This document shows, piece after piece, positions 24,697 through 33,214 of a stretch of 39,727 nt of DNA. A model generated the notes under the pieces. It was not told the DNA's origin, did not search any database, and saw nothing but the letters and a program-made list of their open reading frames with translations. The stretch comes from Burkholderiales bacterium (GTDB taxonomy: Bacteria; Pseudomonadota; Gammaproteobacteria; Burkholderiales; Usitatibacteraceae). The stretch's first letter is position 1. Every line of letters starts with the position of its first letter. Location: NCBI GenBank assembly GCA_025360815.1, contig JANYBL010000033.1, positions 1 through 39,727 of the forward strand, written 5' to 3'. The position numbers were made by a program, and so were the translations under genes.

Positions 24697-26145
24697 GTGC
24701 AATTAATTATTCATCTTCCCGATCAGACGACATTCAGCGAATCCGAAACGATGGCGCAATGGTCGTTGTTCGACCCACAAGCGAACCTGCTGCGCTCTGG
24801 TCGCGACACGCTGGCCAACATTCCCCACGTGGAACAGGTAATCGTCACTGTGCCGGCAAGCCGTATCGTCTTTATTGAAACGCCGTTACCGAAGGTCAGC
24901 GGTGCAAAAAAAGATGCGCTGTTACGCTACGCGATTGAGGACAAGCTCACCATTGATCCCGATACCGTGCATGTCGTGCTGCTAGGCTTGGCAGACGGGG
25001 TAGCTAAAAGCATGGCCAACAGTGCAGCGGCTGGCGATTCGAACAGCAAGTTGTATATTGTTGCCGCCATTGATCGTCGCTGGTTTGGTGATGCGCTGGC
25101 GTGGCTCACCGCCTCAAAACTGGCTCCCGGAGCGGCGTTTTCTGAAACCGAGGTCAGCGAAGCGGCGGCCAATGAATGGGCTATTGTCCTCGGGCAAAAC
25201 CAATGTTATGCCAAACGCCATGACGGTTTTGCTTATTCGCTGGATAGCGGTGGGGCCGGGGAAGCCTTCACTTCCGCTTCAGTCACCCCACCGTTTGCGT
25301 TGACGCTTGCCCTGCGCGAAGTGCCAACGCCACCGACGCAGTTGGCGATTTATACGATGGCCCATTCGGCGTTTGGGCAACCAGCACCTGCTGCACCTGC
25401 TTCCTCAACTGATGTGGCAACAACGATTGCATCATCCTGGCAGCAAACACTCAGCATTCCTGCGCGCATGGCAGGCACAATCACGAGTCAATCCGCTGCC
25501 CGGCTGCTCGCGCTCACCGCGGCCCAGCGCAAAGCCGGCAACTTGCTCACCAATGAGTTCGCGCCGCGCAGTGCCAGCGCAGGCTGGGTTGGACGGTTGC
25601 GCCCGGTATTGGTGTTAAGCGCAGCCTTGTTGGGACTGCAATTATTTTTCAATGTGGCCGATGCGTGGCGCCTTGACCGCCAGCGCACCGCGATTGAAGC
25701 TGAGATGCGGCAATTATTTCAAACTACATTTCCGAAAGCGACCGCGATTGTTGATCCTGCGTTGCAGTTACAACGCAATTTAGAAACACTCAAGCGCGAA
25801 CGCGGCTTAAGCACCCAAGGCGATCCACGTCCCGCGTTGGCACAATTGACCGATCTCTCAAAAGCCGCACCAGGCCTCGCAATTAGCGAGGTTGTGATCA
25901 ACGAAAGCACCACTATTTTATCAGGCTCGATCAGCGGCGTTAGTGGTGGTAATGCGGGTGTTGGTGTTGGTGTTGGTATTGGTGTTGGCGCGGGAGGGAC
26001 GGAAAGTAGTCTGCGCCAAAAAATATCAACCATGCCCAACGCAACCTTGAAGCTGGAGCCCGCAGGATTGGTTCCTGCCAACGCCGACGCGATCAAACAA
26101 GTCATTATCACCATCACCAACACCAACAAAGCGGGCGCAATATGA
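24697..26145 (+). CDS. gspL: Type II secretion system assembly protein GspL
   Basis: A 482-residue bitopic inner-membrane protein with a GTG start (MQLIIHLPDQTTFSESETMAQWSLFD). The cytoplasmic actin-like domain (about 1-250; VIVTVPASRIVFIETPLPKV, KDALLRYAIEDKLTIDPDTVH) binds GspE. A transmembrane helix follows at about residues 305-325 (RPVLVLSAALLGLQLFFNV), then a periplasmic ferredoxin-like domain pairing with GspM. An unusual Gly/Val run (GVGVGVGIGVGAGG, about residues 425-438) encoded by GGTGTT repeats is inserted in the periplasmic domain. The stop overlaps the gspM start (ATGA). Confidence 0.87.
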   Translation: MQLIIHLPDQTTFSESETMAQWSLFDPQANLLRSGRDTLANIPHVEQVIVTVPASRIVFIETPLPKVSGAKKDALLRYAIEDKLTIDPDTVHVVLLGLADGVAKSMANSAAAGDSNSKLYIVAAIDRRWFGDALAWLTASKLAPGAAFSETEVSEAAANEWAIVLGQNQCYAKRHDGFAYSLDSGGAGEAFTSASVTPPFALTLALREVPTPPTQLAIYTMAHSAFGQPAPAAPASSTDVATTIASSWQQTLSIPARMAGTITSQSAARLLALTAAQRKAGNLLTNEFAPRSASAGWVGRLRPVLVLSAALLGLQLFFNVADAWRLDRQRTAIEAEMRQLFQTTFPKATAIVDPALQLQRNLETLKRERGLSTQGDPRPALAQLTDLSKAAPGLAISEVVINESTTILSGSISGVSGGNAGVGVGVGIGVGAGGTESSLRQKISTMPNATLKLEPAGLVPANADAIKQVIITITNTNKAGAI

Positions 26146-26795
26146 GCGCCCTCGGTTCAACCTTGCGGTCTGTACTTGGTTCAATGGCCGGGCAAGTTCG
26201 CGCCATGCAAGGCCGAGCAACACAGGGCTTCGGTGCTGTTGCCGCAAGTCCCATGTTCAACAATTTACAATCCCGCTGGCAATTGCTGAGCAACGACGGC
26301 CAGCGCCTCATCCAATTCAGCGCTGCATTGCTGGCGCTGGCGCTGGTGTGGGCGTTCCTTTGGCTGCCTGCCACACGCCAGCGCGCTGCACTGGGGCTGC
26401 GTATCCCCGTCTTGCAAAATCAACTGGCGACCATGCGCGCGCAGGCTGACGAAATCAAGCGTGTTCAAGCGATGCCGACTGTACTCACCACCAACACCCG
26501 CACGTTAGCCGACACCACGGGGCTGCAAATTGCGTTTGGTGACAGCGCAAAAGTGGCACTTGATGAGAGCCGGCAATTTCGCGTGACCATCAACAATATG
26601 GCTTACACAAATTGGCTTGATCATTTGGATGCTGCGCTGAATCGCTATCGGTTGCGGGTGGTTTCGGTATCGTTAAAGCCGCAAACGCCGCAAACGCCGG
26701 TCGGCGGCGATGCCAACAAAACGGTTATCAACGCGGGCAACAACACGGTGCTCAACATCACGTTAGTCCTCGCCGACGATGCGCCGGGAAAATAA
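26142..26795 (+). CDS. gspM: Type II secretion system protein GspM
   Basis: A 217-residue inner-membrane protein with one transmembrane helix (about residues 63-80, FSAALLALALVWAFLWLP) followed by a periplasmic ferredoxin-like domain (RIPVLQNQLATMRAQADEIKRV, LADTTGLQIAFGD, VTINNMAYTNWLDHLDAALNRYRLRVVSVSL). GspM dimerises with GspL and stabilises it. The 60-residue cytoplasmic N-terminus is longer than usual for GspM; an internal start such as the Met near residue 15 is possible. ATGA overlap with gspL. Confidence 0.85.
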   Translation: MSALGSTLRSVLGSMAGQVRAMQGRATQGFGAVAASPMFNNLQSRWQLLSNDGQRLIQFSAALLALALVWAFLWLPATRQRAALGLRIPVLQNQLATMRAQADEIKRVQAMPTVLTTNTRTLADTTGLQIAFGDSAKVALDESRQFRVTINNMAYTNWLDHLDAALNRYRLRVVSVSLKPQTPQTPVGGDANKTVINAGNNTVLNITLVLADDAPGK

Positions 26796-26802
26796 TTTGC
26801 TA

Positions 26803-27678
26803 ATGAAAATTCGTACTTACGTCATTTTAGGATTGCTGGCTTTTGTCGTTGGACTCGTTGCATTCGCGCCGGCCAGCTTGATCGAGAGCACCGCCAACCG
26901 CGCGATGGCACCAAACGCCACGTTGTCAATTTCCGGTGGCACGGTTTGGTCGGGCAGTGGCACGCTGGCGCTCTTTTCTTCACGTTCTGCTTCACTTTCC
27001 CAATCGGCGCGGCCTATTACTAACGCCATCGCCATCCCCATCTCATGGCGCTTTGATCCACTTGCATTGCTACGCTTGCGGCTGGGTTTTTATATCAAGG
27101 CTGAGTCACCGCTCATTGCTGGAAACACGAGGATTGGCGCGGGTCTCCAGACGATTCAACTCAGCGATACCGCATTAAGAATCGACGGCGCATTGCTTGG
27201 TCAAATCAATCCACTGATCTCCATCGCGGGGCCGAGTGGCCAATTTCAAATCACGATTGCGGACGGCAATCGCGTCACCGCACCTTATCCGAGGCCGCAG
27301 GAATTGCCATTTGTTGAAGGCAAATTAAACGCGCAAGTAGAAGCACTGGCAGTGCGTATGGTCTCGCCACGCCCCCTCGGTAATTTCGAAGTCGCCATCA
27401 AACTCAATGGTGCGAATGCGGAATATGCGTTCACTAACGCGAGTGGTGCGCTAAAATTTGACGGTGGTGGCGCAGTCGCTTGGGGAAACAACGGAGGGAG
27501 CACCGGCAGCAGCAAAAGTGGCGGATCAAATTCGCCACGCACCTTCACCTACCGTGGCATTGCCAGCGCATCAACCAGCAACGCTTCCGAATCTGCTCAA
27601 TTGCTTGCACCGCTGCTGGCCGTTGGTAAAGCCACCACCGATGGCCGAGTTAGCCTCGATATCAACACAAACTGGTGA
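26803..27678 (+). CDS. gspN: Type II secretion system protein GspN
   Basis: About 291 residues from ATG 26803 (an upstream ATG at 26779 overlaps gspM and adds 8 residues). One N-terminal transmembrane helix (VILGLLAFVVGLVAFAPASLI) is followed by a periplasmic domain with GspN-like segments: NATLSISGGTVWSGSGTL, WRFDPLALLRLRLGFYI and a C-terminal LLAVGKATTDGRVSLDIN. GspN is a non-essential accessory protein found in part of the T2SS family. A Gly/Ser/Asn-rich stretch (GNNGGSTGSSKSGGSN) lies near residue 225. Its TGA overlaps the start of the next gene. Confidence 0.8.
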   Translation: MKIRTYVILGLLAFVVGLVAFAPASLIESTANRAMAPNATLSISGGTVWSGSGTLALFSSRSASLSQSARPITNAIAIPISWRFDPLALLRLRLGFYIKAESPLIAGNTRIGAGLQTIQLSDTALRIDGALLGQINPLISIAGPSGQFQITIADGNRVTAPYPRPQELPFVEGKLNAQVEALAVRMVSPRPLGNFEVAIKLNGANAEYAFTNASGALKFDGGGAVAWGNNGGSTGSSKSGGSNSPRTFTYRGIASASTSNASESAQLLAPLLAVGKATTDGRVSLDINTNW

Positions 27679-28895
27679 TGCCAATGACGATGGATCGCGC
27701 ACCTGTTGATGATTTGGAGGCCCGCACTGTCGCTGCCTCGCCCGCATCGATTGCGGCAAGGTATGCGCCAGCGTATGTACCCTACCAAGCACCGTGGTGG
27801 CTCGGCGGTGGCAAACGACGTGGCGATGTCGGTGGCAGCGGCAGGAGCAGGAGCAGTGGCAGTGGCAGGAGCAATGGTAATGGCACTGGCAGGAGCAATG
27901 GCGATAGCGATAGCGATAGCGATAGCAATAGCGATAGCAATATCAGCGGCCACGCCCAGACGATCTATCCGGCGCTATTCACGCCGCGCCCGGCGATTCA
28001 GTACCATCGCGAGCGCTGGGAATCTGCCCCAAACGGCACGCCAGACGGGGACTTTGTCGATGTCGATAAGATGCAGGGCGATGCGAACAAGCCGTTGCTA
28101 GTGGTTTTTCACGGCCTCGAGGGAAATAGTCAAAGCGTCTATGCGCTCAATCTTATGCAACAAGCGCAACAACGCGGCTGGCGCGGTATGGTCCCGCATT
28201 TCCGCGGCTGCAGCGGCGAGATGAACCGTTTGCCACGCGCCTACCACTCCGGCGATGCGGCCGAGATTGATTGGATTTTGCGACGCGCCAAAGCGGAATC
28301 ACCGAACGCGCCTCTGTATGTTGCCGCCATTTCGCTCGGTGGCAATGCCACCTTAAAATGGTTGGGCGAGCAAGGCAGCGCCGCATGCGGCATCGCCACC
28401 GCCGTTGCCGCCATTTCCGCGCCACTGGATTTGACGGCTGCGGGCAATGCGCTCGAAGTCGGCTTCAGCAATTTATATTCGCGTAATTTTTTACGGACAA
28501 TGAAGGCAAACGCACTCGCCAAATTAGCGCAGCATCCCGGCATTTTTGATGCGGAACGCGCACGTTCATCGACCACCTTGCGGGCGTTTGACAATGTGGT
28601 CACCGCACCATTGCACGGCTATCGCGATACCGACGATTATTGGCTTCGTGCCTCGGCCAAGCCGGGCTTGATCGATGTTCGTGTACCAGCGCTTGTGCTC
28701 AATGCCCGCAACGATCCTTTTCTACCCGGCTGGGCGCTACCCACGCAAACTGAAGTTTCTTCAACCGTTACGCTGGATTTCCCTGCTGACGGCGGCCATG
28801 TGGGGTTCTTTTCCTCGCCATCGAATATTCCTTTTTCAGGCCACGGCCTGTGGATGCCACAACGCGTTTTCCATTTTTTCGATCATCAACTTTGA
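27675..28895 (+). CDS. YheT-like alpha/beta hydrolase with a large low-complexity insertion
   Basis: A 406-residue hydrolase of the YheT family: VVFHGLEGNSQSVYA (oxyanion region), MVPHFRGCSGEMNRLPRAYHSGD, nucleophile AAISLGGNATLKWLG, acid NARNDPFLPG and DGGHVGF with the catalytic His. It starts by GTG 27675 overlapping the gspN stop, so it is co-transcribed with the gsp operon, though no T2SS role is known. Its oddity is in the family's N-terminal signature, normally a continuous P-x-W-L-x-x-G-H-x-Q-T-I-Y-P-A-L. Here PWWLGGG and GHAQTIYPALF are separated by 45 residues of Gly, Ser, Arg, Asn and Asp, ending in a DSDSDSDS run. Family and active site are clear; whether it still folds normally is unknown. 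Confidence 0.88.
   Translation: MMPMTMDRAPVDDLEARTVAASPASIAARYAPAYVPYQAPWWLGGGKRRGDVGGSGRSRSSGSGRSNGNGTGRSNGDSDSDSDSNSDSNISGHAQTIYPALFTPRPAIQYHRERWESAPNGTPDGDFVDVDKMQGDANKPLLVVFHGLEGNSQSVYALNLMQQAQQRGWRGMVPHFRGCSGEMNRLPRAYHSGDAAEIDWILRRAKAESPNAPLYVAAISLGGNATLKWLGEQGSAACGIATAVAAISAPLDLTAAGNALEVGFSNLYSRNFLRTMKANALAKLAQHPGIFDAERARSSTTLRAFDNVVTAPLHGYRDTDDYWLRASAKPGLIDVRVPALVLNARNDPFLPGWALPTQTEVSSTVTLDFPADGGHVGFFSSPSNIPFSGHGLWMPQRVFHFFDHQL
27828..27948 (+). repeat. In-frame low-complexity repeat tract inside the YheT-like gene
   Basis: Runs of GGCAGC/GGCAGGAGC-type units give way to GGCAGGAGCAATGG twice and then to six-base GATAGC units repeated several times with GATAGC/AATAGC variants. All changes are multiples of three and the frame is kept. 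The translated segment is Gly/Ser/Arg/Asn, then Asp/Ser. Confidence 0.85.
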
Positions 28896-28911
28896 AAGTA
28901 AATTTACGATC

Positions 28912-30294
28912 ATGACCACCATCGCACCGGAAATTTTTAAAGCCTATGACATCCGCGGCATCGTCGGCAAATCGCTTACGCCGGAAGGCGTTGAACTGAT
29001 TGGCCGCGCCCTTGGCAGTGAGGCCAAGTTACGCGGCGGCACCCATGTGGCGATCGGCCGCGACGGCCGCCTGTCCGGTCCCGAACTCTCCGCCGCTCTG
29101 GCCCGCGGACTGCAAGCGACCGGCATGAACGTGATTGATATCGGCGTGGCGGCTACGCCGATGGTCTATTTCGCTGCGCATCATTTCAATGTCGGTTCAG
29201 CCATCATGGTTACCGGCTCGCATAACCCGCCGGACTACAACGGCATCAAGATGGTGCTAGACGGCGAAACCTTGGCGCTGGATGCGATTCAAGTCTTGAA
29301 GCAACGTATTGAAGCGGATGATTTTTCGATCTCAGCCACACCTGGCACCTATGAAACCCGCGATATTGCGGATGCCTATGTTGCACGCATTGTTGGCGAT
29401 GCAAAATTATCACGCCCAATGAAAATCGTGATGGACTGCGGCAATGGCTCGCCGGGGATTATTGCCGAGCGATTATTTAAAGCGCTCGGCTGCGAAATTG
29501 TGCCGCTGTATTGCGATGTGGATGGCAACTTTCCGAATCATCATCCCGATCCGTCGCGTCCCGAAAATTTGCAGGATGTGATTAAAGCGCTGAAAGACAC
29601 CGATGCCGAGCTTGGTATCGCGTTTGACGGTGATGGTGATCGTTTGGGTGTTGTCACCAAAGACGGTGAAATTATTTTCCCGGATCGCCAGCTGATGTTA
29701 TTCGCAGCCGATGTGCTCTCGCGTGTTCCCGGCGGCGAGATTATTTTTGATGTGAAATCATCACGCAATTTATTCAAATGGATTCGTGACCACGGCGGCG
29801 TGCCCTCACTTTATAAAACCGGCCACGCGCTCATCAAATTGCAGATGAAAAAAACCGGCGCGCCGCTGGCAGGTGAGATGAGCGGCCATATTTTTTTCAA
29901 AGAACGTTGGTATGGCTTTGATGATGCGCTCTATTGCGGCGCACGGCTGCTAGAGATCGTCAGCAAATCTGCCGATGCCAACGCGCCGCTGAAGGCCTTG
30001 CCAGACGCCGTTTCCACACCAGAACTCAATTGGAAGTTGGCCGAAGGCGAGCCGCATCGCCTGATCGCGGGCATGGAAAAAACCGCGAAGTTTACCGATG
30101 CGACTGAGGTGATCACCATTGATGGGTTGCGTGTTGAGTATGCCGACGGTTTCGGTTTGGCCCGCGCATCCAACACCACGCCGGTGATTGTGCTGCGCTT
30201 TGAAGCTGAAACCGAAGCTGCGCTAAACCGCATCAAGGAAGATTTTCGTCGCGAGTTGCTGAAAGCGAAGCCGGGCGCGACGTTGCCATATTAG
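28912..30294 (+). CDS. manB: Phosphomannomutase/phosphoglucomutase
   Basis: A 460-residue alpha-D-phosphohexomutase of the AlgC/PMM-PGM type, from ATG 28912 (the frame is open far upstream inside the YheT-like gene without conservation). All four family loops are present: the active-site phosphoserine loop TGSHNPPDYNG (Ser103), the metal-binding DGDGDR (239-244), the sugar-specificity loop GEMSGHIFF and the phosphate-binding RASNTTP near the C-terminus. It interconverts mannose-6-P/mannose-1-P and glucose-6-P/glucose-1-P, feeding GDP-mannose and UDP-glucose for surface polysaccharides. It is the last intact gene before the disrupted desaturase and the mobile element. The exact symbol (manB or algC) cannot be decided from sequence. 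Confidence 0.92.
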   Translation: MTTIAPEIFKAYDIRGIVGKSLTPEGVELIGRALGSEAKLRGGTHVAIGRDGRLSGPELSAALARGLQATGMNVIDIGVAATPMVYFAAHHFNVGSAIMVTGSHNPPDYNGIKMVLDGETLALDAIQVLKQRIEADDFSISATPGTYETRDIADAYVARIVGDAKLSRPMKIVMDCGNGSPGIIAERLFKALGCEIVPLYCDVDGNFPNHHPDPSRPENLQDVIKALKDTDAELGIAFDGDGDRLGVVTKDGEIIFPDRQLMLFAADVLSRVPGGEIIFDVKSSRNLFKWIRDHGGVPSLYKTGHALIKLQMKKTGAPLAGEMSGHIFFKERWYGFDDALYCGARLLEIVSKSADANAPLKALPDAVSTPELNWKLAEGEPHRLIAGMEKTAKFTDATEVITIDGLRVEYADGFGLARASNTTPVIVLRFEAETEAALNRIKEDFRRELLKAKPGATLPY

Positions 30295-30428
30295 CGTTGG
30301 TGTATTAGCGCAATTTTCCTGCAAAAAATCTCTATGTGCTCGAGGCGCAAGACTTTTTACTGTTTTATCCACTCGCCATATTGATCTATGCGCAATCGAT
30401 TTCAATCAACAGCAAGAACGGCCTGACA

Positions 30429-30980
30429 ATGCGCCCAATTGTTTTTCGCATCAGTGCCGCAGATGCAAACCCTTGTTTAGGGCGGGTCGGCTGGTCGCCC
30501 GCTAAATCAATCTGGAACATGGGCATGCTTCTATGTGCGATCGTATTTGTGCCGTTTCAAACGAGCGTTGGTGCCGTAATTTTATTTTTAGGTTTTACTT
30601 ATTTCACGCTTCTGTTTGGTCATTCCGTTGGCATGCACCGAGCACTCATCCACAAGTCATTTGAGTGCCCCAAATGGCTTGAAAGAATATTGGTTTACCT
30701 CGGTGTTCTGGTGGGGATGGCCGGACCATTTGGGATTTTGAAAATTCACGATGTTCGCGACTGGGCGCAGCGAGAAGCAAAATGTCATGATTTTTTCGCG
30801 CACAGGCGTTCGCTGTTGGTCGACGCATTCTGGCAACTAAATAGTTGTTTCCATTTTGACCATCCGCCGACTTTCATTATTGAGCCAGCGATCAAAAATG
30901 ATCGATGGTATCAATGGTTCGAGCGAACTTGGATGATTCAACAAATCCCTATCGGCATTATTTTTTATTTCATGCTGTGA
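30429..30980 (+). pseudogene. Fatty-acid desaturase, truncated at about half length
   Basis: From ATG 30429 the protein (183 residues) follows a bacterial fatty-acid desaturase family: LGRVGWSPAKSIWNMGML, a first hydrophobic segment, the first His box region FGHSVGMHRALIHKSF, WLERILVYLGVLVGMAGPFG, DWAQREAKCHDFFAHRRS and WFERTWMIQQIPIGIIFYFML. Then it stops abruptly in what should be the next membrane segment. Full family members run to roughly 350 residues, with further transmembrane helices and a C-terminal HNNHHAFP-type His box needed for the di-iron site. All of that is absent, so the product should be inactive. The break coincides with the start of the accessory block, so I infer that element insertion or a later rearrangement removed the 3' half. 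Confidence 0.8.
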
Positions 30981-31002
30981 TCAGCACCGAATTTGGCTGA
31001 TC
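30979..31002. repeat. 7-bp inverted repeat at the desaturase break point, candidate attachment site
   Basis: GATCAGC at 30979-30985 and GCTGATC at 30996-31002 flank a 10-base loop. The left arm overlaps the stop codon of the truncated desaturase. Tyrosine recombinase crossover sites are often short imperfect inverted repeats next to the integrase gene, which begins about 140 bp away. This is positional evidence only; a terminator role is less likely because no T-run follows. Confidence 0.4.
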
Positions 31003-31144
31003 TGCGCTGAGGCCCGCCACAGCAGGTTTTCCTGGGGATCAAGTGGATTCACCCTACCCCTGTGCTTTCCACAATCCGATCCGGTTTCCAATCGCGTGAC
31101 TCCCACGCAGCACCTGGAAATTGTGTCCTCCTTCAGGCGTCAGC

Positions 31145-32365
31145 ATGGCCAGAATCAAACTCACCAAGTCCGCCATAGATACGGCAGAACCCCAGGCGCA
31201 GCCCGTCGAACTGCGCGATACGCTGGTGCCCAGTTTCCTGTGCAAGGTTACACCCGCAGGCCGCAAGGTGTTCATGCTCCAGTACCGGACCAATGCCGGG
31301 GAGCGGCGCAAGCCCGCCCTCGGCCGGTACGGAGAGCTGACCGTCGAGCAGGCCCGCGCGCTGGCGCAGAATTGGCTGGCCGAGGTTCGCCGGGGCGGCA
31401 ACCCCGGCGGCGACAAGTCTGAGGCGCGCAAGGCGCCGACCGTCAAGGAACTGTGCGGACGCTTCATGTCGGATTATTCCAGGGTCCGCAACAAGCCGAG
31501 CACGCAAAAAGGCTACCAGGGCAACATCGACCGCAACATCATCCCCATTCTGGGCCGCATGAAGGTCCAGGACGTCAAGCGCCCGGACGTGGCGATGATG
31601 ATGATGAAGAAGCTGGAGCCGACGCCGATGGAGGCCAACCACACGCTCGCCGTCATGCGAAAGATGTTCAACATGGCCGAAATATGGGGCTTGCGGACCG
31701 ATGGCACGAACCCGTGCCGGCACATCCCCCAATATCCTCAAGGCAAGACCACCCGCCTCATCACCGACGAGGAAATGGGCAGGTTGTTCCGGTATCTGGA
31801 CAAGGTAGAGGCCGAAGGCAGCGAACCACCCAGCGTCACGCTGGCCATCCGCCTGCAGTTCGAGTTCGCGGCACGCCGCTCCGAAATCCTGTTGCTGGAG
31901 TGGACCTGGGTCGATCTGGAGAACCGGCGCGTGACCTGGCCCGACAGCAAAACCGGCGGCATGTCCAAGCCGATGAGCGAGGAAGCGCACCGCCTGCTTT
32001 CGACGGCGCCCCGACACTAAGGTGCGCGCTATGTGCTGCCGTCGCTGCACGATCCGCTCAAGCACATGACGAACGGGGAGCACTACAACGGCTGGAGCCG
32101 CATCCTGAAAGCTGCCGGCGTGCAGCGCATCGGCACGCACGGCATCCGGCACCGTTCGGCTACCGACATTGCCAATTCGGGCATCCCGGTCAAGGTCGGC
32201 ATGGTGCTGACCTCGCACAAGACGGTGGCGATGTTCATGCGCTACATCCAAACCGAGGATGCGCCGGTGCGGGCCGCAACCGAGCTGGTGGCGAACCGGC
32301 GCAAGACGATCACAGAGGCGCAGCGGAAAGCACCGGAACCTGCTGGAATGCTGTCTCCGCCGTGA
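31145..32365 (+). pseudogene. int: Tyrosine-type site-specific integrase interrupted by an in-frame stop
   Basis: From ATG 31145 the frame runs through an arm-type DNA-binding domain (ARIKLTKSAIDTAEPQAQP, ALGRYGELTVEQARALAQNW), a core-binding domain (about 95-190) and into the catalytic domain with the first active-site Arg region ARRSEILLLEW (Arg244/245). TAA at 32018-32020 stops it after 291 codons. The same frame then continues without shift as GARYVLPSLHDPLKHM and contains the remaining active-site residues: HGIR (His332, Arg335), TSHKTVAMFMRY with the nucleophile Tyr367, to a TGA at 32363. One base change (for example GAA to TAA) explains the break. As written, no complete active site is made. 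A sequencing error or readthrough cannot be excluded. Total length of about 406 codons is normal for the family. Confidence 0.85.
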
Positions 32366-32734
32366 TCGGCAGCGCGCAGCCTTTATGGACGTGGCGAACG
32401 TGGAACAGGCCATGAACGCGCAGCGCTATCTGCTGTTCCGCGTGCAGTCTCGCTGCACAGCGTTTGCACCGCGGCCTGCGGTTGCGCTGCCTCACTGGTG
32501 CAGACCATCGCCGCCCGCCCGTCGGAGCCGGTCGCGCCAGCGATCGGAAAAGACGGAGGGCAAGATAAAAGGACGCGGCACGTTGGCGCGTCGAAAGGCT
32601 TGTCTGCACGTGGGTTGGCGCGGCACGCGCTTTTTGCGCTGCCGTGCCGTGTGTGGCGCGCAGGCCGCGCCCGCATTGGTCTATCAGCGTGCTTCGCGCG
32701 CCGGGCTTGGCAGCGCTACGCCGGAGTCGATGCC
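32366..32734. other. GC-rich gap between integrase and relaxase remnants
   Basis: About 370 bases, strongly GC-rich. Several frames are open on both strands, but none shows a recognisable domain, a ribosome-binding site or coherent codon use. It is probably decayed element backbone. Confidence 0.5.
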
Positions 32735-33104
32735 ATGAGCAGCTGCGACAATGATCGTTTCCGCCTGCGTCCCGGCGCACCCAAGAACCGTCAGCCGAAG
32801 TTCGTTTCTCAGGTTTTGAAGGAGGTCAGTAAGACCGGCGGCAAGTCGGGCGTGCGGCTTGGCGCACGCCTTGGGCGGGGCCATGTGGCTGCCAGTTTTA
32901 CCAGACGTACTGCGCAGCTAGGATCGCGGCGCGTCGCCATCAAGACCCGGCTCAAGCAAGCCGGATCGCGTTCGACGACTAGCCGAGCGACGCGGACAAC
33001 GCCTGATCCTGGCGCGTAATCTGTTGGCGACCTTGCGCGGACGCGAGATAGATGGTGCAGCTAAAGCCATCGCTGCGGAAACCGGCCTGACGCATCGCCC
33101 CGTT
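32735..33104 (+). pseudogene. Conjugative relaxase (VirD2-like, DUF3363 type) reduced to its two ends
   Basis: From ATG 32735 the first about 75 residues match the N-terminus of relaxases from integrative conjugative elements: DRFRLRPGAPKNRQPKFVSQVLKEV with GGKSG, then RLGRGHVAASF and RRVAIKTRLKQAG, the segment just before the catalytic relaxase domain. The catalytic HUH part is missing. About 32970 onward, in a different frame, comes a relaxase C-terminal segment: LAERRGQRLILARNLLATLRG, then AAKAIAAETGLTHRPV, ending near 33104. An internal deletion of well over a kilobase has therefore joined the two ends out of frame. The first frame ends at TAA 33017-33019. Non-functional for transfer; family naming is from memory of these sequences. 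Confidence 0.7.
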
Positions 33105-33214
33105 CATCCCAACAATCCAAGGTCAAGCCTTGGACCTATGGGGTCGCCTGTTCAGTTTGCCGGTCATCAGAGTTGCAAACATGGGATTGACTGGCTCGGG
33201 AATGACAATTTACC

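Noticed and set aside
30981-31144. tRNA gene as integration target
   Set aside because: No cloverleaf or TPsiC-like sequence could be found at the left boundary.
31133-32413. 426-residue open frame on the minus strand opposite the integrase
   Set aside because: It lies antiparallel to a well-recognised integrase, is rich in His/Arg/Ala as expected for a GC-rich shadow frame, and has no domain.
32498-32734. N-terminal extension of the relaxase remnant from the frame opening at 32498
   Set aside because: The first 79 residues of that frame do not resemble a relaxase, while the ATG at 32735 begins exactly where similarity starts.
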